7,516 bases of DNA, taken from NCBI GenBank assembly GCA_903922535.1, contig CAIXUF010001474.1, positions 1 through 7,516 of the forward strand. Reading direction: 5' to 3'. Positions 1 to 6,924 of the stretch are shown piece by piece. The notes under the pieces are model-generated. The model had not been told where the DNA came from, made no database searches, and worked only from the letters and a program-made list of their open reading frames with translations. Both the position numbers and the translations under genes were made by a program. This DNA is from Candidatus Hydrogenedentota bacterium (lineage in GTDB: Bacteria > Hydrogenedentota > Hydrogenedentia > Hydrogenedentiales > CAITNO01). The number at the start of each line of letters is the position of its first letter. Position 1 is the first letter of the stretch.

Positions 1-3
1 GCC

Positions 4-16
4 GCGCTTTCAGCGC
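4..16. repeat. Short GC-rich inverted repeat (possible hairpin)
   Basis: GCGCT (4-8) and AGCGC (12-16) are perfect reverse complements separated by a three-base loop. There is no T-tract on either side, so it is not a classical intrinsic terminator. It lies just left of the 9-bp repeat array, at the window edge, and could be part of a larger element cut off here. A chance 5-bp stem in GC-rich DNA is a realistic alternative. Confidence 0.35.
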
Positions 17-25
17 TCCGGAATG

Positions 26-154
26 ATGGACGGTATGGACGGCATGGACCCGATATTTCGGGATCTGTGCAGTCTGGCAATTTTAGTCCTTTTTGTCCAT
101 TGCGTCCATTGCGTCCATACCGTCCATTGTGTCCATCGCGTCCATGCAGTCCAC
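26..154. repeat. Inverted array of 9-bp-period repeats (ATGGAC-N3 / GTCCAT-N3)
   Basis: The left arm holds three ATGGAC hexamers at 26, 35 and 44, spaced exactly 9 bp. The right arm holds GTCCAT at 95, 104, 113, 122, 131 and 140, a variant GTCCAC at 149 and a degenerate GTCCTT at 86, all in the same 9-bp phase. The arms are reverse complements: 26-49 can pair with 104-127 at 22 of 24 positions around a 54-base loop, and shifted registers also pair less well. The hexamers are invariant while most three-base spacers vary. The array starts 42 bases past the stop codon of the minus-strand glycosidase gene, so that transcript could end in a long hairpin. No T-tract follows either arm. Function is unknown: a 3' stabilising or terminating structure, a protein-binding array, or a dispersed genomic repeat family are all possible. 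Confidence 0.9.
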
Positions 155-195
155 GGTTCAAGACCAAAGCTTCATTCCCGCAAAGGCTTCGAAAA

Positions 196-1956
196 TCAGT
201 TCGCCTGTTTCACCTGGTGCCAGAAGGAAACCGTGGTCTGCTCGTGCGTGGACTGTTCGGCCACGGACCGGAGACTCACAAAACAGGGGTCGGAGAACCC
301 CCCGTGCATGTACATGAGATCAACGCGCGGTCCGGCCAACAGCGGTGAGCTGATGTCTCCAAAGCTGATCTGCTGGGTCAGCGTTTTTGCCTCCGGCAGC
401 AGGAGCACGTTGTTGTCATAGGGTTCGCCATGGAACATGGGGCTGATCGCCGCGTCCACGCCCATGAGCCAGGGACCGTAGAAGATGGCCGCCTCTTTGG
501 GCGTGTCCATGGCGAAATCGCCGGGGAGGTGAAACTTGCCGTCGCGATCCATGAGGCGCAGCGCATAGACCGGTTGGATGTCGATGCTGTTGCTGTCCTT
601 CTGCCCGGCCTTGCCCGGACCCATTGTCTTACCTGTCATCCATTCGGTCTGGCGGGCGGTGCAGGTGCAGCCGGGCGTGCCGGACGCGGCAGCGGCCTTC
701 TCAATTGTCATGCGGAACACGGGACTGGCCGCCGGGTCCTGCTGGATCGGCCGTTCCACGCGCACCGCCGTGTCCTTGCCCTGCCATCGCCCTTCGAAAT
801 AGAGATTGAGGGTGATGTTATTGCCGTCCTGCGTGATGACATTGTCCAGTACATCGCGCAGGGCGCGCAAGCCGTGCATGGTGCAGCACCACCACGCGCG
901 GCCCGGTCCGGGCATGGGAACATAGCCGCGGCCGTCAAAATCATGATGGCCGAAATCGCCGGTGGCGAACTGGCCCGCAAAGAGCGAATTGTACAGGCAG
1001 TGCTCGGCGCGGTTGAGGTAGTCGGCTTCGCCGGTGGCCCGCCACAGTTGCAGCGACAGCCGCACGAAGTCGGCCTCTGAACAGCCCTCATCACGATGAT
1101 AATCCTTCTTGAAGTACTCCAGCACGCCGCCGTTGGTCTTCACGGCGCCCATGTCTATGATTTCCCGGTAGCGGGCGATCACGGCGTCAAGCTGACCCTT
1201 GTCATGCGTGGACTCGTAGACCATCATGTGGCCGCGCAGCGTGGTGAGATAGCCGTGCGTGTGCTGGTCACCGGGCGCTTCAAGCAGGCTGAGCATCTTT
1301 GCCGCGACATCGCGGTACTTGGCGTCGCCCGTGGCGCGGGCCAGCAACTCCAGTCCCTCGTTGAACTGGGTAAAGCAGATGAACCCGTTGGCGGCCTTGC
1401 CGCGCAGCCGTTCGATGACTTCGGGCTTGGCGCACACGTCGAAAACCTGAAGCAGGAAATCACCCAGTTTGCGCGAGGCCTCCAGCACCTTGTCCGACGG
1501 CTTGACCGAATAGTATTCCATGAGGCCGACGAGCAAGCGGCCGTTGCCCCACAACAGCGCCATCTGGTCCGGACCGACGTCGGCGGCGGTAAAGGACAGC
1601 TTGTCGTTGCCGAAGCGTCCGTCGGCCCGTTGAAATCCAAGGACCAGCTCCACAAGTTGGTCCAGATGCTCCGCAGCCTTGGGGTCGCTGGGCGGCAGCA
1701 TCGCCATCGCGCCGATGTAGCGTCCCGAGATGTCCCCGCTGAACTCGGAGAAGCGGCGCGGATAGGCCGGGTCCAATTCCACATCGGCCAGAATGAACTT
1801 GTCCGTGAAAGCGGGGTCGGTGATTTCCGCGAAGCGCTGGTGCACCATGGCAATACGCGCCGCCAGTTCACCGGCGGGGACAAAGGCGCAGGGCGGTTGG
1901 GGGGCGGTCGCGGCTTGAATGGGAAGCAGCGCGGCAAGACAAATCAGATGCAGCAT
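196..1956 (-). CDS. Secreted GH127/DUF1680-type glycoside hydrolase (beta-L-arabinofuranosidase-like)
   Basis: A 586-residue protein with a short signal peptide (about residues 1-18, ending AATA), so probably exported. Residues 30-380 have the feel of the GH127 (alpha/alpha)6 barrel: repeated helix pairs, a Q-x-x-DGRFG motif near 109-116 and HGYLTTLRG near 234-242. The GH127 enzyme HypBA1 binds zinc through an E-x-C motif and a C-C pair, with one cysteine as nucleophile. Here E290-G-C292 and C357-C358 match that layout, and E280 is a candidate acid/base. Residues 380-586 form a beta-rich tail containing IFYGPWL and a conserved-looking ending. The start is set by GGAGGAG seven bases upstream and an in-frame TAG at 2005-2007 with no other start between. 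Length is normal to slightly short. DUF1680 relatives act on several sugars, so L-arabinose specificity is only inferred. The gene is divergent from its neighbour. Confidence 0.88.
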   Translation of the reverse strand: MLHLICLAALLPIQAATAPQPPCAFVPAGELAARIAMVHQRFAEITDPAFTDKFILADVELDPAYPRRFSEFSGDISGRYIGAMAMLPPSDPKAAEHLDQLVELVLGFQRADGRFGNDKLSFTAADVGPDQMALLWGNGRLLVGLMEYYSVKPSDKVLEASRKLGDFLLQVFDVCAKPEVIERLRGKAANGFICFTQFNEGLELLARATGDAKYRDVAAKMLSLLEAPGDQHTHGYLTTLRGHMMVYESTHDKGQLDAVIARYREIIDMGAVKTNGGVLEYFKKDYHRDEGCSEADFVRLSLQLWRATGEADYLNRAEHCLYNSLFAGQFATGDFGHHDFDGRGYVPMPGPGRAWWCCTMHGLRALRDVLDNVITQDGNNITLNLYFEGRWQGKDTAVRVERPIQQDPAASPVFRMTIEKAAAASGTPGCTCTARQTEWMTGKTMGPGKAGQKDSNSIDIQPVYALRLMDRDGKFHLPGDFAMDTPKEAAIFYGPWLMGVDAAISPMFHGEPYDNNVLLLPEAKTLTQQISFGDISSPLLAGPRVDLMYMHGGFSDPCFVSLRSVAEQSTHEQTTVSFWHQVKQAN

Positions 1957-1995
1957 GGCAAAATCTCCTCCAAATGAGTGGGACCCGGTAACGAG

Positions 1996-2024
1996 AACAT
2001 AATTCTAGCACGACGGGCGGGCAA
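1996..2024 (-). promoter_or_regulatory. Candidate sigma70-type promoter for the GH127-type gene
   Basis: On the minus strand TTGCCC (2019-2024) and TATGTT (1996-2001) are separated by exactly 17 bases. Each matches its consensus hexamer at four of six positions. Transcription would start near 1989, giving a leader of about 33 bases that includes the Shine-Dalgarno. Such matches arise by chance, so this is tentative. Confidence 0.3.
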
Positions 2025-2041
2025 AGGGAATAACGGCGGCA

Positions 2042-2071
2042 TTGCGGGAGACGGGTGGATGTGTTGATAAT
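2042..2071 (+). promoter_or_regulatory. Weak candidate promoter for the propeller-glycosidase gene
   Basis: GATAAT (2066-2071) matches the -10 consensus at five of six positions. TTGCGG (2042-2047) lies 18 bases upstream as a poor -35. The predicted leader would be only about 14 bases, just enough for the AAGGAGA ribosome site. CATAAT at 1998-2003 is an alternative -10 with no good -35. Low confidence. Confidence 0.2.
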
Positions 2072-2091
2072 GAGGTTTCAAGGAGACGCCG

Positions 2092-5000
2092 ATGATCTTC
2101 AAGCAATTCAAAACAGGGCTTCATAGTCTGTTCCTTCTAATCGTTTGTGTCTTCGGGGCGGCGGCACTTGCCACGCCGGGGAACTGGCCCGAGCCGCGGC
2201 AGAATGCGCATCTGACAGGCATCCAGCCGCTGCCGGGCAATATGACCGGGGCGCCCCTCCCCCTTGCCCGGTTGGATCTTGGCCGTTCGCAGGCCGCCCT
2301 TTCCAGGTTTACCAGTGCGGCCGATGGAACGGCGCTTGCCGTGTCCATCGTCGGCGGGGAACTGTTCTGCCATGACACGGCAGGCATGCTGCGCTGGCAC
2401 AGTCATCCGGCGGGGCTGAATTTCACGACGGTTACGGCGGTGGAAGACCTGGACGGGGACGGCAGGACCGAAGTGCTTTTGATGGCAAACCGGCCCGGCA
2501 GGGATTACGGCGCGGCGGTGCTGCTTTCGGCGGAGGATGGACGCCTGATCTGGCGCTATGATGTGGAGCCGATGTCCTATGTCTGGTACCTGTTTGCGGG
2601 CGAATACGTTCCGGGTGCAAAGGGCAAACAGATTGTCGTGCTCATGCAGGCCTATCCGCCGGACCCGAAGAACGGGTACATCGCACTCTTTTCCTTCAAC
2701 GCACCCGGCGCGGCTCCCGCGCAGCGGTGGCGTTACGATTTCTCCGACTACACCTGTTTCCCGTCGCTGTTGCAGACGGATATGGAAGGCGATGGCATTC
2801 GCGAGATGGTCGTCGAGTGCCACAGCAAGATGTGGGTGCTCGACGCCGACACAGGCGCACTAAAGCAGTTCTGCAAGTGGGACGTCTCCCCTGCCAACGT
2901 GCGCAGCTACGGATTGATCAAGTTCGTCGACTTGAACAAGGACGGGCTGGAAGACTTTTTGTGCATCGCCAATTTTGCGCAGCACCACGAGGTGCTGCTG
3001 AACCATGGCGGCAAGTACGAAAAGGCCTGGGGCTACGGTTGGGGGGAAAGCGTGACCACGGGCAAGGTGGCCACCACCTGGGCGGACCCGCCCGACGTGG
3101 ATGTGGACGGCGACGGTGCGCTGGAAATCGTGCTGTCCATGTACAACTCGGAGAACGAAAACGCGTGGCTGACCCGGATCTACAATGCTGTCTCGGGCAC
3201 CTTGAAGTACAGGATTCCCGGAGCCATTGCGGTCAGTTGCGACCGCCTCGGCGAGGATGGCCCCATGGGCGTGCTGTGCAACCTGTCCACAGACCCGACC
3301 CGCACCCAACTGGACGGCGCGTGTCTGTATGTTATCAAGGACGGCAAGCCCGCCGAATTGTGGCGCGATCCCGCCGCCAAAGCGGTGGAGACAAAGAGCC
3401 AGAAGCGCATGGCCAACCAGACGCCCCAAGTGGAGAAAGACGGTACGCGGCTGGCAATGAAAACGGATGCGGACGGCAAGATCTCCCTGGAACCATGGAC
3501 TGCCCCTCCGAATCCCGCCGACCGCGCCGATTTTTCCGCCGTGCCCGCATTGGCCGGGGCACCCGCTCCCCCGCTCTTTGCTGCCGACCTCGACGGCGAC
3601 GGCATCAATGAATTGGCCCTGTTTCAGGAACCCAAACTCCGGACCTTCAAACTCAAAGAGGGCGCATTTGAGCCGTTCCGCGAATACACATCCTCCTGTG
3701 AACCGGTTCTTGCCGATCTTGACGGTGACGGCAAGATCGAGGTGGTAACACTCACCGTGGCGACCGATGCGCCCCCGCTGGTGCGCGCCGTTACCCCGGC
3801 GGACAACGACAAGCTGCTCTGGAAATCGCGTTTCCCGGCACCAACCCGCACGGGGCTGCCCGCACCGCGCAAGGCCTACCTGCGCGCCGCGCATTTCCTG
3901 GGGCACGACACCCCGGACCTGTACGTGTGGGCGGGCACGCCGCTGGTGCGCAGCGCGGCGGTGGACGGCCGCACAGGTGCCTTGCTCTGGGAAAAGGCGG
4001 AACAAGCGGGGCTGGAGCGTTACAACGGCGCCAGCGTGAACCTGGCGTCGGCCTGCGACTACAACGGCGACGGGAAAGAGGATCTGGTATTCACCTGCCC
4101 CGATTATTACTGTGTCGCCGACGGGCCGACGGGCAACCTGCTGCTCGGACCGCTGTTTCCTCCGGAGATCTTCAAGCAGCCGAGCCAGGGGCTGTACACC
4201 TTCCCGGCCATACTTGATCGGAAGGACAACAGCCCGCTGGTGAGCCTTGTGGACGGCCACTATTTCCAGGCGACGATGACCATCAAGGCCGAACCCCTCT
4301 GGTACAAGATACCACCGCCGGGCGAGAACCGCGCCGCCTGCGAGGGGTTCCTGCAACTTCCGGACGGGACCTGGCTGATGGGTTTTGGCAGGCAGAACGG
4401 CAACTTCGCCTGCGTGAACCTCGCCGATGGCAGTGTGCGCTGGGAACTGCCGCTGGATGCGGCGGCCTCTGACACCATCACCTGCGACATTGACGGTGAC
4501 GGCAGGCAGGAGTTTCTGTTTGGCACCAGCCATGGAGAATGCTTCGCTGTGGCAGACGATGCGGGCAGGCCCAGGGTGGTTTGGAAGGCAGCCTTGGGCG
4601 CGGCCTCGGGCGCGCCCATTGCGGCGGACCTCAACGGCGACGGTGCCAGTGAAATAGTCGTTCCCACGGTGGATGGTTTCGTGACGCTGTTGGGAGCCGT
4701 CCCCAAGCCCAAGGGACCCACGGCGAAGGTGGAGCAGGTGAACGGTGCGCCCGCATTCACCATCGACGGCAAGCCCCACTGTGGCCTGTCGTACATGACC
4801 TACACGGGCAGCGGCGCGATGGCGCCCGACGGCAAGCCGCTGCTGGCGCAATACATCCAATCCCTGGCCGGTGCGGAGTGCGACCTGTACACCTTCGTCA
4901 CCGATCTGGGCTGCCTCTACGGCTACAGCAGCACCATCTGGCCGGAGCGGGACAAGTGGGACTTCTCCCAGATGGACGCCAACGCGCACATGATTTTGGG

Positions 5001-6924
5001 AAACACCGTTTCGGACGCCAAGCTCATGCTGCAACTCTACATTGACGCGCCAAAATGGTGGGCCGGGGCGCACCCGGACGACTTGCTGGTACTTTCCAAT
5101 GGAACCAAGGACTTCGGGGAGAAGCTCTTTGCGCTCCCGCGTCAGGACCTCCTTCCCTCAATGGCCTCTCCCGCATGGCGGGCCGACATGAAGACGGCCG
5201 TGGAAAAGCTGATAGAGCACGTGGAGCAGTCGGACTATGCGGACCGCGTTATCGGCTATCAGGTGTGCGGACAGAAGACCGAGGAGTGGTACCACTGGAG
5301 CATGAACTGCGAAGAACTGGGCGACTACAGCCCGGCAATGACGGCAGCCTACCGCGCATGGCTGCTGGACAAATACAAGACCGACGATGCGCTGCGCGCG
5401 GCATGGGGCGATTCGGCGGTGACCATTGACGGCGCGCTCATTCCCGACAAGGCCGCGCGCTATGGCGATCGCAACGCGACCTTCCGCGACCCTGTCCACG
5501 AGATGTCTGTTATCGACTTTCACCGCTTCTGGTCGGACGTGATGGTGGACACCATTGCCTGGTTCGCCAAGGTGGTCAAGGACAAGACGCAGCGCACGAA
5601 AACGGTCGGCGCCTTCTACGCATACACCTTTGAATTCGCCGAACTGGCCGAGGATGCGGGACACCTATCGCTGCAACGGCTGTTGCACTGTCCGGATTTG
5701 GACTTCGTCATGTCGCCGAGCAGCTACCACGAGCGCAAATTGGACGGTGGGCAGAGCCTGTTCCGCATGCCGGTGCTCTCCGTGAACCGCCACGGCAAAA
5801 TGCTCTGGAACGATTTCGACGCGGCCAGCTTCAAATTCTACGAGAAGGACCAGAAACAGTTTGCGCCGTGGCTCTTGCAGATGGCCGTGACCGACACGCC
5901 GGAGAAGTTCGTCTACATGATGCGCCGCGAACTGGGCAACGCGCTGGAGAACGGCGTGAACATGGTCTATTTCGACCTGCACGGCGGCTATTACGAGGAC
6001 CCGGCCATACTTGAAGGCCTGCGCAAGAGCCGCGAAGTGCGCAATGCCGCACTGGGTCGCGACCGCGGTTCGAGCGCGGAGATACTCGTGGTGGTCGATG
6101 AGGACGCCATGCATTTCATGGGCTTTCGCAATCCCATGCTGCGCAAGTTCCTCATCGAGCAACTTGCGGAACTCCCCTTCGTTGCCCCCTTCGACAGCGT
6201 GCTCTTGTCCGATCTCGCCGACCTGCCCATGGCCCGCTACAGAATGGTGATCTTCCTGAACGCGTTCCGGCTGGACGACCAGCAGCGAAAAACCATCGCC
6301 GACAACGTTGAGAACGACGGACGCACAATCGTGTGGCTCTATGCGCCGGGCTGTTTCCGGGGCGACCATGCCACGGCGGACACGGCGGGCATTTCGGAAG
6401 TTACTGGAATGCATGTCATTGCCGCCGAACGCCCTGCGGCCGCGACCAACGCGAAATTCGACATCAAGGCCCTTGGCGGTGCGAAAGCGGAAGTTCCAGA
6501 ACTGCCACTGCTCAACGGGGACCAGTTCGTGGTCGACGACACAGGCGCCGCGGTCCTCGCCACGCGGGCTGACACGGGCAAGGCCGTCGCGGCCATGAGG
6601 GATGAGGGCGGTTGGACGTCGGTCTATGCCGCGGTCGCGCCGCTGTCGCGGGTGTTTCTGCGGGCGATCGCGACGCGCGCCGGAGTGCATCTTTACAATG
6701 ACAGCCCGCTTGACGCAGTCTACGCCAACCGGTCCTGGCTGACGCTGGTGCCGGGTCCCCAGGCAGGTCCGCGCACAGTGAAACTGCCTTTCAAGGCAAA
6801 AGTATGCGATGCCTGTACAGGTGAGGTGTTGTGCGAGAATGGAGAAGTCTTCACCACCGACTTCAAGGCGTCGGAGTCGCGCATTTTCAGTTTGCAGGAA
6901 GCAACCCCGGGAGAGACGAAATGA
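2092..6924 (+). CDS. Giant secreted FG-GAP beta-propeller / GH42-like glycosidase fusion
   Basis: A 1610-residue protein with a Sec signal peptide (hydrophobic 13-26, likely cut after A27). Residues about 30-880 are FG-GAP/VCBS propeller blades: nine D-x-D-G-D-G-type calcium loops begin at 119, 230, 280, 337, 499, 542, 656, 799 and 846, mixed with PQQ-like strands such as DGRLIWRY and TGALLWE. From about 884 a GH42-like barrel begins (TIDGKP at 890-895, then APKWW). The beta4 segment GYQVCGQKTEEW (1055-1066) offers E1064 or E1065 as acid/base. GKMLWNDFD (1235-1243) is where relatives, as I recall them, carry the nucleophile glutamate; here it is D1241. FDLHGGYYEDP follows at 1294. Residues about 1330-1420 resemble the GATase-like domain of GH42, then a beta-rich tail. 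AAGGAGA and an in-frame TGA at 2071 fix the start. Probably acts outside the cytoplasm on galactose-containing glycans; activity is unproven. Confidence 0.88.
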   Translation: MIFKQFKTGLHSLFLLIVCVFGAAALATPGNWPEPRQNAHLTGIQPLPGNMTGAPLPLARLDLGRSQAALSRFTSAADGTALAVSIVGGELFCHDTAGMLRWHSHPAGLNFTTVTAVEDLDGDGRTEVLLMANRPGRDYGAAVLLSAEDGRLIWRYDVEPMSYVWYLFAGEYVPGAKGKQIVVLMQAYPPDPKNGYIALFSFNAPGAAPAQRWRYDFSDYTCFPSLLQTDMEGDGIREMVVECHSKMWVLDADTGALKQFCKWDVSPANVRSYGLIKFVDLNKDGLEDFLCIANFAQHHEVLLNHGGKYEKAWGYGWGESVTTGKVATTWADPPDVDVDGDGALEIVLSMYNSENENAWLTRIYNAVSGTLKYRIPGAIAVSCDRLGEDGPMGVLCNLSTDPTRTQLDGACLYVIKDGKPAELWRDPAAKAVETKSQKRMANQTPQVEKDGTRLAMKTDADGKISLEPWTAPPNPADRADFSAVPALAGAPAPPLFAADLDGDGINELALFQEPKLRTFKLKEGAFEPFREYTSSCEPVLADLDGDGKIEVVTLTVATDAPPLVRAVTPADNDKLLWKSRFPAPTRTGLPAPRKAYLRAAHFLGHDTPDLYVWAGTPLVRSAAVDGRTGALLWEKAEQAGLERYNGASVNLASACDYNGDGKEDLVFTCPDYYCVADGPTGNLLLGPLFPPEIFKQPSQGLYTFPAILDRKDNSPLVSLVDGHYFQATMTIKAEPLWYKIPPPGENRAACEGFLQLPDGTWLMGFGRQNGNFACVNLADGSVRWELPLDAAASDTITCDIDGDGRQEFLFGTSHGECFAVADDAGRPRVVWKAALGAASGAPIAADLNGDGASEIVVPTVDGFVTLLGAVPKPKGPTAKVEQVNGAPAFTIDGKPHCGLSYMTYTGSGAMAPDGKPLLAQYIQSLAGAECDLYTFVTDLGCLYGYSSTIWPERDKWDFSQMDANAHMILGNTVSDAKLMLQLYIDAPKWWAGAHPDDLLVLSNGTKDFGEKLFALPRQDLLPSMASPAWRADMKTAVEKLIEHVEQSDYADRVIGYQVCGQKTEEWYHWSMNCEELGDYSPAMTAAYRAWLLDKYKTDDALRAAWGDSAVTIDGALIPDKAARYGDRNATFRDPVHEMSVIDFHRFWSDVMVDTIAWFAKVVKDKTQRTKTVGAFYAYTFEFAELAEDAGHLSLQRLLHCPDLDFVMSPSSYHERKLDGGQSLFRMPVLSVNRHGKMLWNDFDAASFKFYEKDQKQFAPWLLQMAVTDTPEKFVYMMRRELGNALENGVNMVYFDLHGGYYEDPAILEGLRKSREVRNAALGRDRGSSAEILVVVDEDAMHFMGFRNPMLRKFLIEQLAELPFVAPFDSVLLSDLADLPMARYRMVIFLNAFRLDDQQRKTIADNVENDGRTIVWLYAPGCFRGDHATADTAGISEVTGMHVIAAERPAAATNAKFDIKALGGAKAEVPELPLLNGDQFVVDDTGAAVLATRADTGKAVAAMRDEGGWTSVYAAVAPLSRVFLRAIATRAGVHLYNDSPLDAVYANRSWLTLVPGPQAGPRTVKLPFKAKVCDACTGEVLCENGEVFTTDFKASESRIFSLQEATPGETK
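6909..6915 (+). promoter_or_regulatory. Ribosome binding site inside the end of the upstream gene
   Basis: GGGAGAG, with the GGAG core seven bases before the ATG at 6921, lies within the last codons of the propeller-glycosidase gene. It fixes the start of the esterase gene and, with the ATGA stop-start overlap, supports translational coupling. Confidence 0.6.

Larger units (their letters stand above)
1957..2091. promoter_or_regulatory. Divergent intergenic control region
   Basis: These 135 bases separate the two divergent start codons and must carry the promoters of both genes unless those lie inside coding sequence. Each side has a clear Shine-Dalgarno: GGAGGAGA on the minus strand (1964-1971, seven bases from its ATG) and AAGGAGA on the plus strand (2080-2086, five bases from its ATG). 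In-frame stops at 2005-2007 (minus) and 2071-2073 (plus) rule out longer starts. I see no convincing operator palindrome, riboswitch or RNA gene. Confidence 0.7.

Noticed and set aside
26..127. Classical intrinsic terminator for the GH127-type gene
   Set aside because: The stem is plausible but the loop is 54 bases and no T-tract follows on the minus strand; the T-rich stretch at 81-94 lies inside the loop and is A-rich in the relevant transcript.
26..154. CRISPR-like array
   Set aside because: The units are only 9 bp with three-base spacers, far below CRISPR repeat and spacer lengths, and the two arms are inverted.
23..421. Plus-strand open frame whose translation shows a Val-His-x repeat over the 9-bp array
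   Set aside because: The repeat peptide is just the 9-bp period read as three codons. There is no ribosome site, and the rest of the frame lies antisense to the convincing GH127-type gene.
540..720. Possible frameshift in the C-terminal part of the GH127-type gene, where the sequence looks less family-like
   Set aside because: The other two minus-strand frames hit stops nearby without giving a better match, and family-like motifs (RQTEWM, then IFYGPWL) are in the same frame on both sides.
1096..1977. Plus-strand open frame antisense to the GH127-type gene
   Set aside because: It is covered by a gene with signal peptide, active-site motifs and a ribosome site on the other strand; the antisense translation resembles no family.
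2860..5073. Very long minus-strand open frame opposite the propeller region
   Set aside because: It has no recognisable domain, and its Val-Ala-Val stretches are the reverse complement of the GACGGCGAC calcium-loop codons. Long antisense frames are expected in GC-rich genes.
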